Source: Chryseobacterium camelliae
GTDB taxonomy: Bacteria > Bacteroidota > Bacteroidia > Flavobacteriales > Weeksellaceae
Length of the DNA: 64,000 bases
Direction: 5' to 3'
Assembly: GCF_030818575.1 (NCBI RefSeq)
Contig: NZ_JAUTAL010000001.1
Coordinates: 2,108,001-2,172,000 of the forward strand
Shown: positions 13,330 through 21,937 of the stretch, in pieces
How the letters are laid out: each line of letters starts with the position of its first letter
Position numbering within the stretch: the first letter of the stretch is position 1
Translations under genes and position numbers: made by a program
The notes under the pieces: model-generated
Told to the model about the DNA's origin: nothing
The model's database searches: none
What the model saw: the letters and a program-made list of their open reading frames with translations, nothing else

Positions 13330-13556
13330 AGAAAGGGCTCTTGAATAAGAATACTAAAATACCGTAGTTTTTTGTTTTGCGAAATAATTTTTTTTAAAAT
13401 ATTCGTACAACTTTCTTTGCAAGCCTCTGATAATAGTGTATTGGGCTAAGTCTTCCCTTTAAAACCCTTCACAGCTTAGTTGGCTGGCTGCAAGTCTATG
13501 AATCTGATTTTAGGATCTATATAGTTTATTTGTGGATGAAAAATCTACCACATGTG
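13330..13556. other. Intergenic DNA without a recognisable gene
   Basis: AT-rich stretch between the AraC start and the terminator of the next operon. No tRNA, repeat or convincing promoter was seen. Confidence 0.5.
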
Positions 13557-13590
13557 CCAATAAAAAATACTGCCTCAGGGAAGCAGTATT
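13557..13590 (-). terminator. Terminator after the GIY-YIG/helicase gene
   Basis: Stem AATACTGC (13567-13574) / GCAGTATT (13583-13590), loop of 8, followed on the minus strand by a U-run. It lies about 130 bp beyond the stop of the 722-residue gene. Confidence 0.75.
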
Positions 13591-13718
13591 ATTGAGTCGC
13601 CGAATAGCCGTTTAAGCAGTCAGCTTATCCGTAACTGTGGTTAGTATAGATATTAAGAATTTTGATGGGTTTTGGTAATATGATATTATTGTTAATAGGT
13701 CAACTTGTTAGATGAAAA

Positions 13719-15887
13719 TTAACTAATAACTCTTATAAATACTCCAACTACCTTAAGATCGATGGTCTCTTCTTCTCTAAGAATAATCGGCTTAATTTCT
13801 GAATTAAATGATTTGGGTAAAAGTGTAATTTCTTCATGCTGCCACCCATTTTCGTCAAATAACTTTTTACTCATATACTCTTTCACTGTGAAACGTGAGC
13901 CTGATTCATCAAAAACGTTCCTGTTTTCTACTAGAGTAACAAGCCCATTTCTGGATCCGCCAATGTACTTCTTAAACAAACAAATACTCCCATTTTTTAT
14001 AATCTTATTCATTGATTCTCCTACAATCTTACAGGCGAAATATTCATCGGGATTCAACTTCTCTTGAACATCAATGTATTTTATATTTTCCAATTCCTGT
14101 AGTTCTGAAAATGATCCTGCAGATATCTCCAAATCAAACAAAGGTATTGAAGTTTCAGTTTTAAACTCTAGTATTCTAATTTTTGCACCTTTATTTTCCT
14201 GACTATAGTTTTTTACGTACTGGTTAAAAAATTTTCTAAGATTATCATTGCAAACATATAAATAAGTTCCTCTTATTCCTCTCAATAAAAGCGTTCTGTA
14301 AATATTGATTATATATTCTAAAAGAAACGTCTCATCCTTAATTGAGTTTTTACCATTCTTGTCTTTATATTTGTTCTTATATACCACAAACTTTTTCTTA
14401 TCAAAGTCGTAATCAAATTCAGGACCTATGATTACACCTGTAAAATTTAGATCATATCCCTGTACTGTATGTATGCACCCTACCTCTTCCAGTGAGTTTT
14501 TTGAATTGATCCAATCACTTGTTACACTATTCCAGCGTAATTTGTTTTCCTCAATTACAATATCATATTGATCACCGTTCTTTTTTGAAACCCATTCCCA
14601 AGCATAGCCGGCAACGATCCTTGATAATTTGAATTCTTTTTCTTTTTTTTTAATCTCATGAATCATCTCTTTTAAATCATCAAAGATCAGAAACTCATAT
14701 TGTAACGCAGAATATTTATTTAACACAGTATTTCCATCAAAAATATCATTTACAAATTTTACATATTCATTTCCACCTAAAACTCTGAGTTGTGATTGTA
14801 AATGTTCAACACGAACATCTTTTCTGGCTTTTAAATCTAGAAATTTTTCTTTAAGAATATCCGAAGGCTTTATGGACTGGTATTGATCATAAAAGATGAT
14901 AGATTTTTCACTTTGAATGGTTATCCAATCCAATTCTGAAGCAGTAAACTTATTAAGTCCCAATTTTAAACAATTAGTATCAAATGTACCATAGTAAGAT
15001 CCTAAATTTACTCTTCTTCTTAATCTGTGTCCTTCATCAACAATTAATACATCATATGTCTTTTTAATAATATCTGAAGGTCCTACAACCATATTACCTG
15101 ATAAACCTTTTATGTTTTTAAAAACTTTAGAAATTGTTTTCCTAAATGATGCCATTGGAATAACCAATGCCATATCTATTTTTTTGTATTTAGCCTTAAC
15201 TTTTTTAAGTAAAACAAAAAGTTTGTCATCCTCTTCATCAAAATCCGAATGATTAAAATCTGCGAAATCTGTATTTAATAATTTAAATAAGAATATTGCC
15301 ATAATTGTCTTCCCTGTGCCTGCACCACCATTTATTATTGAAACTTTAGCAGATGGATCCAACAAACAATTTAAGATCACTTTTAATCCTTCAATCTGCT
15401 CTTTTGAAAGGGATTTATATGGTGAGTATTTAAATAAATCGGAATTATCTATATAGGAAAGAGAGTGCTTTGTTATTCCTAACGCATTTAGTTCATTCCA
15501 TATACCTTCAAAAAGCTTCCAATAAGTTTCTTTCTTTTGATAATAATGATGATTCGCAATTCCAAGATTGCCATTTTGTAATACATACTGTCCATCAGCA
15601 GACATATATTTGATTAAATTAGATTCCAAATCTAAAGTAGCAGATTTATTAAAAAACCTGCTAGTAATAATATCCACCGATGACAATGTAATCTTTGCAG
15701 GTGATTTTAAATGTGTTCTTAACCTATTAGCAATATCTGTCGTTTCACCTACATATGCTTTCTTGGAACCATTATTTTTTAATAAGTATACTAATGGCCA
15801 TGATAAATAATCTACGTGATCCTGAGCAATTTTTGTTTTGAGCTCGTCCAACTTAAAATCGTATTGATTAATTTTAAAATCTTTCAT
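13719..15887 (-). CDS. GIY-YIG nuclease / Schlafen-type helicase / LexA-like autoprotease fusion
   Basis: 722 residues in three parts. Residues about 30-110: GIY-YIG nuclease (LVYLLKN, AYVGETTDIANRLRTHL, Glu88 in LESNLIKYM). Residues about 155-570: SF1-like helicase of the DUF2075/Schlafen group 3 type, with Walker A GGAGTGKT (187-194), Walker B DEGH (284-287), YDQYQS (333-338), HTVQGYDLNFTGVIIGP (473-489) and YRTLLLRGIRGTYLYV (530-545). Residues about 585-722: S24 peptidase with Ser625 in VGESM, Lys669 in FTVKEY, and Ala590-Gly591 exactly 34 residues before the Ser, as in LexA. Self-cleavage would detach or release nuclease-helicase activity; that is inference. It sits 10 nt after a MazG-like gene, and both are visibly more AT-rich than their neighbours. 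A defence role is likely. Confidence 0.9.
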   Translation of the reverse strand: MKDFKINQYDFKLDELKTKIAQDHVDYLSWPLVYLLKNNGSKKAYVGETTDIANRLRTHLKSPAKITLSSVDIITSRFFNKSATLDLESNLIKYMSADGQYVLQNGNLGIANHHYYQKKETYWKLFEGIWNELNALGITKHSLSYIDNSDLFKYSPYKSLSKEQIEGLKVILNCLLDPSAKVSIINGGAGTGKTIMAIFLFKLLNTDFADFNHSDFDEEDDKLFVLLKKVKAKYKKIDMALVIPMASFRKTISKVFKNIKGLSGNMVVGPSDIIKKTYDVLIVDEGHRLRRRVNLGSYYGTFDTNCLKLGLNKFTASELDWITIQSEKSIIFYDQYQSIKPSDILKEKFLDLKARKDVRVEHLQSQLRVLGGNEYVKFVNDIFDGNTVLNKYSALQYEFLIFDDLKEMIHEIKKKEKEFKLSRIVAGYAWEWVSKKNGDQYDIVIEENKLRWNSVTSDWINSKNSLEEVGCIHTVQGYDLNFTGVIIGPEFDYDFDKKKFVVYKNKYKDKNGKNSIKDETFLLEYIINIYRTLLLRGIRGTYLYVCNDNLRKFFNQYVKNYSQENKGAKIRILEFKTETSIPLFDLEISAGSFSELQELENIKYIDVQEKLNPDEYFACKIVGESMNKIIKNGSICLFKKYIGGSRNGLVTLVENRNVFDESGSRFTVKEYMSKKLFDENGWQHEEITLLPKSFNSEIKPIILREEETIDLKVVGVFIRVIS

Positions 15888-15897
15888 CTAGAATCTT

Positions 15898-16224
15898 TTA
15901 TAATTCATCATATTTATCAGAGCGGCCTTTTGCTTTTTCAACAGGGTATTTTTGTTTATTTTTTTCAAGTTTCGAAAGAATGATAGAATTAAGATCAATA
16001 TTATTTTTATTAGCTAAAAGAATTGCATACATCATAACATCTGCTAATTCATCTTCAAATTTAGATTTATTGAAGTTTTCATTTTCCTTCCATAAAAAAA
16101 GTTCCAACAACTCAGAAGCTTCAATTGATAATGCTACAGCTAAATCTTTTGAATTATGAAATTTTTCCCAGTCTCTTTCGTCACGGAATTTTAAAATTGC
16201 ATCTAATGTTTTTATGTCTATCAT
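15898..16224 (-). CDS. MazG-like nucleotide pyrophosphohydrolase
   Basis: 108 residues, all helical. EASELLELFLWKE gives the ExxE metal-binding pair and EDELADVMMYAILLA the ExxD pair, the four-acid site of all-alpha NTP pyrophosphatases (MazG, RS21-C6/dCTPase). Such enzymes hydrolyse (d)NTPs or modified nucleotides to the monophosphate and pyrophosphate. It is the first gene of a two-gene operon, 10 nt before the GIY-YIG/helicase/S24 gene, which suggests a nucleotide-linked role in that system, such as depleting dNTPs or removing a signal nucleotide; that is inference. Base composition is AT-rich like its partner. A TAAATTTG -7-like element lies at 16299-16306 without a good -33. Confidence 0.9.
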   Translation of the reverse strand: MIDIKTLDAILKFRDERDWEKFHNSKDLAVALSIEASELLELFLWKENENFNKSKFEDELADVMMYAILLANKNNIDLNSIILSKLEKNKQKYPVEKAKGRSDKYDEL

Positions 16225-16336
16225 GATCAGTTTTAATGAAATAATTTTAAGCTAATATAAGAATTCTAGAAAGCTATATTAATTATGGTATTATTTAGCA
16301 AATTTATTAAATATTATATGTCAATATAAGTAATAA

Positions 16337-16363
16337 ATAAAAAAACTCCAATACAAATTGGAG
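16337..16363 (-). terminator. Terminator after the DoxX-like gene
   Basis: CTCCAAT (16346-16352) / ATTGGAG (16357-16363) with a 4-nt loop, then a U-run on the minus strand. It separates the SDR-DoxX operon from the MazG/helicase cassette. Confidence 0.75.
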
Positions 16364-16390
16364 CCACTATAAGATTCATATAAAATCATA

Positions 16391-16780
16391 TTATTTCTTC
16401 TGCATCGTTCCCAGCGCCCAGGCCACCAGCAGCGGCTGCATAAACAATCTGCCGAGCCTTTTCTGGTCTGTATTGAGTCCGAAGCTGTCTTTTCGGTTGA
16501 CGTATTGTGAAATGTTGCCGGGGAAGATGGCGGTGAAAAATCCTGCGGCTACCTTGCCGATCAGTTTCTGCTGCTCTTCTGAAGCTCCGATGATGGATGC
16601 ACCCAGGGCAATTTCCGCGATTCCGGAATAGAAAACGGTATCATCTTTTTCAAGGGGTACCCATTCCGGCACCTGGGCACGGAAGGCTTTTCTGGCAAAT
16701 GTAAGGTGACCGATACCGGCCGTGATGAGCATTCCGCCCAATGCATATTTTCCGATATTTTTTAATGTGTTGGTGTTCAT
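16391..16780 (-). CDS. DoxX-like membrane protein
   Basis: 129 residues with four hydrophobic segments (YALGGMLITAGIGHLTF, SGIAEIALGASIIG, GKVAAGFFTAIFPGN, LLVAWALGTM). The pattern of GxxxxxAGxxH in the first helix and RxQVPEWVP in the loop fits DoxX-like proteins of the inner membrane. Their biochemical role is poorly known; some associate with redox or oxidative stress functions. It is 17 nt downstream of the SDR gene and probably cotranscribed. Confidence 0.85.
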   Translation of the reverse strand: MNTNTLKNIGKYALGGMLITAGIGHLTFARKAFRAQVPEWVPLEKDDTVFYSGIAEIALGASIIGASEEQQKLIGKVAAGFFTAIFPGNISQYVNRKDSFGLNTDQKRLGRLFMQPLLVAWALGTMQKK

Positions 16781-16797
16781 ATATTGTGTGTTAAAGG

Positions 16798-17802
16798 TTA
16801 ATCACAGGTTTCTTCGGAACCGGAATTCTTTTTCATCAGCATATAGGCAATGCCAAGACCGAGACCGGCCAGAAGGGCTATTTTGGTTTTGCGGGAAGGA
16901 ACCGGAAGGATGGTTTCACCATAGATGCGATGCGGTTCCTGGGAAGGTTGCAGCACGTTCCCGTTGTCATCCGGTGCGTTTTTGATTTTCATCATCAGTC
17001 TCATGCCTGCCGAAGCTACGTTGATGACCGGTTTTGGAAACAGCCCGTATACGGTTTTCAGGAATAAGGACGTGGCATCCGGGAATTTTTCTTTTTTCGG
17101 GTTCTTGGCCAGTTTAACGATGCTCGCTGCGGTATCTCTGGGATCAGCTGCGAACGGAGGAATTTTAAAATCCAGCCCGGAATACTTGGCAGAATGCATA
17201 TTCCCGGTAGACCGCTGGATCTGAGGATAGATATTGCAGATATGGATGTCTGCGAAGTCTGAAATTTCCCCCTGCAGGCATTCCATCATGCCCCTGATCC
17301 CGAATTTAGTGGATGAATAGACCGCACTATAAGGCGCAGGCATGAATCCGCCGATGGATATATTGTTGATGAGGACTCCCTCCTGCTGTCTTTTGAAAAC
17401 AGGAAGCACACTATACGCCCCGTGCATATATCCGAAAAGGTTGGTTTTGATCACCTGTTCATTCACTTCCATAGGGATCTCCTCGAATTTTCCGCTGGAC
17501 ATCACTCCTGCATTATTGACCCAGATGTCTATCCTTCCGTTGAACTGTAATGCAGTCTGCACCAGGTTTTCTACTTCTTCCGCAACGGATACGTCTGTAG
17601 GCACCCCGATAACAGCTACTTCCAGATCCCTGCACAGGGCAACGGTTTCGTCAAGGGCTTCTTTGCCGCGGGCAGCAACTACGATATGGCATCCCTCCAG
17701 GGCAAATGCTTCTACGGTAGCCCTTCCTACCCCGCTGGTTCCGCCGGTAATGACCACGGTTTTACCGCTGAGGCTTTTTCCTGAAATATCTTCTGATTTC
17801 AT
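16798..17802 (-). CDS. SDR family oxidoreductase with C-terminal TM helix
   Basis: 334 residues. The Rossmann motif TGGTSGVG is near residue 20, WVNNAGVM follows the fourth strand, the catalytic Ser is in LINNISIGG, and YSSTK holds the Tyr and Lys. All key residues of a classical NAD(P)-dependent dehydrogenase/reductase are present. It is longer than a typical SDR: the last 90 residues hold a helical extension ending in one TM segment (IALLAGLGLGIAYMLM) and a Lys-rich tail, so it is likely tethered to the inner membrane. The substrate is unknown. Operon with the DoxX-like gene. Confidence 0.9.
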   Translation of the reverse strand: MKSEDISGKSLSGKTVVITGGTSGVGRATVEAFALEGCHIVVAARGKEALDETVALCRDLEVAVIGVPTDVSVAEEVENLVQTALQFNGRIDIWVNNAGVMSSGKFEEIPMEVNEQVIKTNLFGYMHGAYSVLPVFKRQQEGVLINNISIGGFMPAPYSAVYSSTKFGIRGMMECLQGEISDFADIHICNIYPQIQRSTGNMHSAKYSGLDFKIPPFAADPRDTAASIVKLAKNPKKEKFPDATSLFLKTVYGLFPKPVINVASAGMRLMMKIKNAPDDNGNVLQPSQEPHRIYGETILPVPSRKTKIALLAGLGLGIAYMLMKKNSGSEETCD

Positions 17803-18090
17803 TGGTGAATGATTTTAGATTGTGAATGTTGTTTCCTAATACTTACCTATTATTATGCCAGAAAGAGGCAGATCTTCAAATACCAGGCAGCGTGAGGAAA
17901 GCGAAGAGGACCGATCAGGCTGAGAGCTGGAATACGATATGTAATGGTACTGTTGATATCGTGTAAGACCATTAAAAAGCAGCATTGCAAAATCGCCTTT
18001 TGCAAAACAGACCACCTGATTAGCCAAACTTAGGCTCGATCATTTTACTCTTCATCTTTGCCCTTTCGAAAATTCGCTTCCTGTGGATCC

Positions 18091-18612
18091 TCAGAACACT
18101 TTATTGAAAATGATTCTGCTTTGTTCCAGCGCTACCCCGAAAACCAGGTGGGAACCAAATTCCCATACCCACCACGAAGCAGGCATTTCGCTCACTTTAC
18201 CCTGAAGGCCCAGTGCCGGAACCAGGGATCCGTGTGTTGCAGCCCAGATTACGGTTCCGGCAACCAGCCCCTGGGCAGGGATTACACGGCCTTTTTTCCT
18301 CAGCGCTAAAAAATAGGCTATCCCTATCACGGCGCCTAAAGTGTAGTGGATACCGGTCATGGCCTGTTGGGTCTGTTCACTGGAAAGCTCCTGGTGGGTA
18401 TATTCTTTGTAAACGCTTTTCGCCAGTACTGCCGGCGGCATATTTTCGGGTTGATGGGTAACGTCGGCACCCTTCAGTTCAAGCTGTCCGGGCTCGGGCG
18501 GGAAATAATCTTCTCCTATTTTTTGTAAGGGCGGTTCTGCAATGGATTTGATCCAGGAAGCCAAAAGGCCGGCTACAGCTCCCATAAGAATTGTTTTTGT
18601 CGGGGTATTCAT
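18091..18612 (-). CDS. DUF1440 (YagU-like) membrane protein
   Basis: 173 residues. The start MNTPTKTILMGAVAGLLASW, with KSIAEPPLQKIGEDYFPP in the first loop, and the later helices (GIHYTLGAVIGIAYFLAL, GLVAGTVIWAATHGSLVPAL) match DUF1440 proteins. E. coli YagU, a member, has been linked to acid resistance. Four hydrophobic segments predict an inner-membrane protein. It stands alone between the SDR operon and the divergent AsmA-like gene. Confidence 0.85.
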   Translation of the reverse strand: MNTPTKTILMGAVAGLLASWIKSIAEPPLQKIGEDYFPPEPGQLELKGADVTHQPENMPPAVLAKSVYKEYTHQELSSEQTQQAMTGIHYTLGAVIGIAYFLALRKKGRVIPAQGLVAGTVIWAATHGSLVPALGLQGKVSEMPASWWVWEFGSHLVFGVALEQSRIIFNKVF

Positions 18613-18888
18613 ACGTATATTGATGTTTTTGGTGAATATGGGTAATCAGCAAAGTGCATAAATCATTCCGTAAGAATTGATCCTGGATTTTCATAACAAA
18701 ACTGAGTGTTAAAAATGATATTCTGAAATTGATTATCTGCATCTGAAAATGCATCTGCCATGAATTATTTAAAGAGTTTGCGGGATAAGTCCGGAAATAT
18801 TTAAAAATATAGTCACTTTTAAAGTCAAAATTAAAATAAATTGGAATACCGTTTGATTTGTTAAGGAAATGTGAAAATTTCATTGGTG

Positions 18889-21375
18889 ATGGAAGAAAAA
18901 CCTGTTAAAAAAAGAAACAACCGAAAAAAATGGCTTTTAGGAACCGGTATTGGTATCGTAGTGTTGATCCTGATATTTCCTTTTGCACTGGACTTTTATC
19001 TTCAGCGGAAACTGCCGGATGTTGTCAACAGCAAAACGCCTTATCACCTGAAGCTCAAGGATTTTAACCTAAGCCTCCTTTCCGGAAATTTCACCGCTAC
19101 AGACCTTAGCATATCCACCAAAAATCCTGATGATGCGAAAATCACCCAGATCAACGGTACAGTAAAAAAAATCCAGATCCGTGACTTCGGCATCTGGAAA
19201 GCCCTGTTCAAGAAAGCATATCATGCCGATCAGTTCGTACTTTCCGATGCGCAGCTTAATATAAAACTGGCACCAAAAAAGGCCAAGGACACCGCCAGAA
19301 AAGCACAGAAGGATATTCACATTAATAATATTGAACTCAACAACGTATTTGCAGACATCATCAGTGCTGACGGAAAGCCTGTTTTCCAGGGGAAAGACAT
19401 CAATGTACGCCTGAAAGACATCCGCCAGAGCGATAATGACGCTAAAATCCCATTGGCATTTAAGGAATTCAAAGTGAATGCAACAACCGTAAAGATTGGT
19501 GTGAACGACTTTTACGAAATTAATGCAGACCGCATTCTTGCCGCCAATAAAACACTTTACCTTCAAAAGTTTCATCTGAAACCGACCCGGAAGCCTCAGC
19601 AGTACAACGCTAAAAACGTATTCGATTTTTCATCTGAACGTCTACTCGCCAAAGATTTTATGATCAATCAGGATTCCCTGATTGTTTCTGATGTCATCTT
19701 CAACCGGCCGGATCTTAAAGTAATGTCCACAGGAAAAAACACGGTGGAAAAAGAGAAGAACCCGAAAGAAATAGAAATGAAAATCGGGATGAAAAACATC
19801 GATTTCCAGAAAGGGAAAATCATGGTATTGCAAGCCAATCAGGATAGAACCGCTTCGGTTGACAATTTCAACTTCAAGCTCAGCAATATTGTCTTTGATA
19901 AAAATACGGTCAAGGAAAAAATACCGTTCCGCTTTACCAACCATGATATTGAGGCGGATAACATTTACTTCAAAGCCAGTCCGCACCAGGCCCTTAAAAT
20001 CAAACGGATCTCATCCAACAATGCAGACATCCTGATAGAGCAGTTTGAAATGCTTGCCTTAGGCAAGAGTACAGACAAAGACCTGTTCAACATCCGTACA
20101 GATAAAATCAGGATTCTTAACAACCGTACAAAATATGTAGGGCAAAAACTCAACATCCTTTTAGGCGGAATAGACATTCAGTCGCCGGACATTAAAATCG
20201 TATCTGCCATACGCAAGGCAGCTAAAAAGAGCCAAAAAAATTCGGCAGATCCTGATTTTACGGCACAGTTAGGCTTTATTAACATATCAAAAGCGAAAAT
20301 CACTCAAGTTAAACAGGGAAAAACCCATCTTGCGGTAGCGCAGCTGGATGCAAGGCTGGATAAAGTAACTTCCGGTAAGGAATACCTGAAAAACGGACTG
20401 CCCTTTAAAGCGGCCAGACACCTGATTACGGCACGCAATATCAATTTAGATGCAGGAAAATACTATTCATTAAAGGTAGGCGACGTGAAAAATTCAGGAA
20501 ATTATACCGAGATCCGCAACCTGGCCTATCTTCCAAAATATTCTAGGGCTGCGTTCAGCAGAGTGATCGCAAAGGAAACCGACCTGTATACCATCCGTGC
20601 CAGAAAGATCGGAATTACCGACCGCCAGTCGGAACTGTTTAAGAACCCGGTCATTGATATCAGCCAGGTGAACATCGATGGCATCCACTGCAATATTTAC
20701 CATGACCTTGCCCCACCGGATGATAACAGCCCACGATACCTGTTCAGCAAAAAGCTGAGAGGCGTTAAAATCCCGCTCTTCGTTAAAAGCATCAACATCA
20801 CCAATTCAAACCTTGAATACGAGGAGAATGCGGAGAACAATAATATTCCCGGAAAAATCACCTTCAATGATTTCAATGGTAAAATCAGTGATGTGAACAA
20901 TGCGAAAATCAAAGGAAGGCCTACCACGGTAAAGGCTGATGTGAATTTTGCCTTTTACAATAATGCCAGCACCGATGTGCACTGGAAGTTCGACGTAAGC
21001 AATCCACAGGATCAGTTTACCATTGACGGGAAAATCAGCAAGCTGTCCGCAGACAATGTAAACCTTTTTGTGCGTCCGTACCTCAATGTAACGCTCGACG
21101 GTAAAATAGACTATATTAAATTCGACTATTACGGAAGCAATGCCGGGATTGCCGGGAAGTTCTATTTTAAATACAGCGATATGTATGTGAACCTCCTCAA
21201 CAAAAAAGGCAATGAAAGAAAACTTTTGTCCACGGTAGCCAACTGGTTTGTGAAAAATGAATCCACCGGCGAACCGGAATATGTCCTGATCGAAAAGAAA
21301 AGAGATCCTGAGAGAAGTTTCTTTAATATGCTGTGGCAGGGCATTATGGAAGGCATTAAAAAATATGTGATCTGA
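18889..21375 (+). CDS. AsmA/DUF748-like membrane-anchored protein
   Basis: 828 residues from the ATG at 18889; a GTG at 18871 would add six residues but is less likely. A Lys/Arg-rich start (MEEKPVKKRNNRKKW) and one TM helix (LLGTGIGIVVLILIFPFAL) are followed by a long beta-rich periplasmic region with repeated short strands of the kind NIDFQKGKIMVLQAN and ITNSNLEYEEN. This resembles AsmA-like and DUF748 proteins, bridge-like factors thought to move lipid to, or maintain, the outer membrane. No enzyme motif is present. It stands alone on the plus strand and ends in a strong terminator. Confidence 0.75.
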   Translation: MEEKPVKKRNNRKKWLLGTGIGIVVLILIFPFALDFYLQRKLPDVVNSKTPYHLKLKDFNLSLLSGNFTATDLSISTKNPDDAKITQINGTVKKIQIRDFGIWKALFKKAYHADQFVLSDAQLNIKLAPKKAKDTARKAQKDIHINNIELNNVFADIISADGKPVFQGKDINVRLKDIRQSDNDAKIPLAFKEFKVNATTVKIGVNDFYEINADRILAANKTLYLQKFHLKPTRKPQQYNAKNVFDFSSERLLAKDFMINQDSLIVSDVIFNRPDLKVMSTGKNTVEKEKNPKEIEMKIGMKNIDFQKGKIMVLQANQDRTASVDNFNFKLSNIVFDKNTVKEKIPFRFTNHDIEADNIYFKASPHQALKIKRISSNNADILIEQFEMLALGKSTDKDLFNIRTDKIRILNNRTKYVGQKLNILLGGIDIQSPDIKIVSAIRKAAKKSQKNSADPDFTAQLGFINISKAKITQVKQGKTHLAVAQLDARLDKVTSGKEYLKNGLPFKAARHLITARNINLDAGKYYSLKVGDVKNSGNYTEIRNLAYLPKYSRAAFSRVIAKETDLYTIRARKIGITDRQSELFKNPVIDISQVNIDGIHCNIYHDLAPPDDNSPRYLFSKKLRGVKIPLFVKSINITNSNLEYEENAENNNIPGKITFNDFNGKISDVNNAKIKGRPTTVKADVNFAFYNNASTDVHWKFDVSNPQDQFTIDGKISKLSADNVNLFVRPYLNVTLDGKIDYIKFDYYGSNAGIAGKFYFKYSDMYVNLLNKKGNERKLLSTVANWFVKNESTGEPEYVLIEKKRDPERSFFNMLWQGIMEGIKKYVI

Positions 21376-21382
21376 TAATTTT

Positions 21383-21425
21383 AATCACTGCTGCTGATTT
21401 TACAGGCAGCAGTTGTGATTTTTGT
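21383..21425 (+). terminator. Terminator after the AsmA-like gene
   Basis: A stem of about 14 bp, AATCACTGCTGCTG (21383-21396) against CAGCAGTTGTGATT (21407-21420) with one mismatch, followed by TTTTTG. Confidence 0.75.
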
Positions 21426-21481
21426 CATCTTCATGTTTTTAAAAATCCCGGTCCCTTCACCGGAAAAAACTACCCATTACA

Positions 21482-21784
21482 ATGAAAATAAAATCCCATT
21501 TTACAGCTCAGCTCAGTTTTGCCCCCGAAAGCAAGGGTGGCAGAAGCACACCGGTATCCTCTGGCTACCGGCCGGCCATACAGTTCCCTCCTCAGCAGGA
21601 CATGATTACCTGCGTACAGACTTACCCGGATACAGAACTCGTTTTCCTCGGAGATACCGTACAGGCGGAAATTGCCCTTCTGAATGCAGAGGAGATCATC
21701 AGCAGCTTATATGAAGGCCAGGACTTCGATTTCTTTGAAGGTCCTGATCTGATTGGCCACGGAACCATTACCAAAGTACATTAG
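21482..21784 (+). CDS. Stand-alone EF-Tu C-terminal-domain-like small protein
   Basis: 100 residues. FTAQLSFAPESKGGRSTPVS, then SGYRPAIQF, a Gly-Asp turn (FLGDTVQAEIAL) and an ending with EGPDLIGHGTITKV follow the layout of EF-Tu domain 3 (xAxLxxLxxxEGGRxTP...FxxGYRPxFxF...GDxxxxxxxL...F.xxEGxxxxGxGxVTxV). No GTPase domain is present. Such orphan beta-barrels occur in Bacteroidota with no known role; binding of tRNA, a protein or a small ligand is possible. It starts at ATG 21482, about 60 nt after the previous terminator. Confidence 0.75.
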   Translation: MKIKSHFTAQLSFAPESKGGRSTPVSSGYRPAIQFPPQQDMITCVQTYPDTELVFLGDTVQAEIALLNAEEIISSLYEGQDFDFFEGPDLIGHGTITKVH

Positions 21785-21914
21785 CATATTATGCATCTAC
21801 CGAAAGGGTTTTATTCATAATAGTAAAATACCGATCTGGTTTTTAGATATCACACAACAGTAAAACAGACCACTTTAGCACGGTTTTCTCACACAGTTTA
21901 GTATTTAACCCTTA

Positions 21915-21922
21915 TAACTTTG
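21915..21922 (+). promoter_or_regulatory. -7 element of the UspA operon
   Basis: TAACTTTG fits TAnnTTTG and lies 16 bp before the chosen ATG, giving a very short leader. No clear TTG at -33. Confidence 0.45.
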
Positions 21923-21937
21923 CACCACTCAACGATC

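Noticed and set aside
17836..18027. 63-codon frame upstream of the SDR gene
   Set aside because: Low-complexity Ser/Tyr content and no start context; better read as upstream non-coding DNA.
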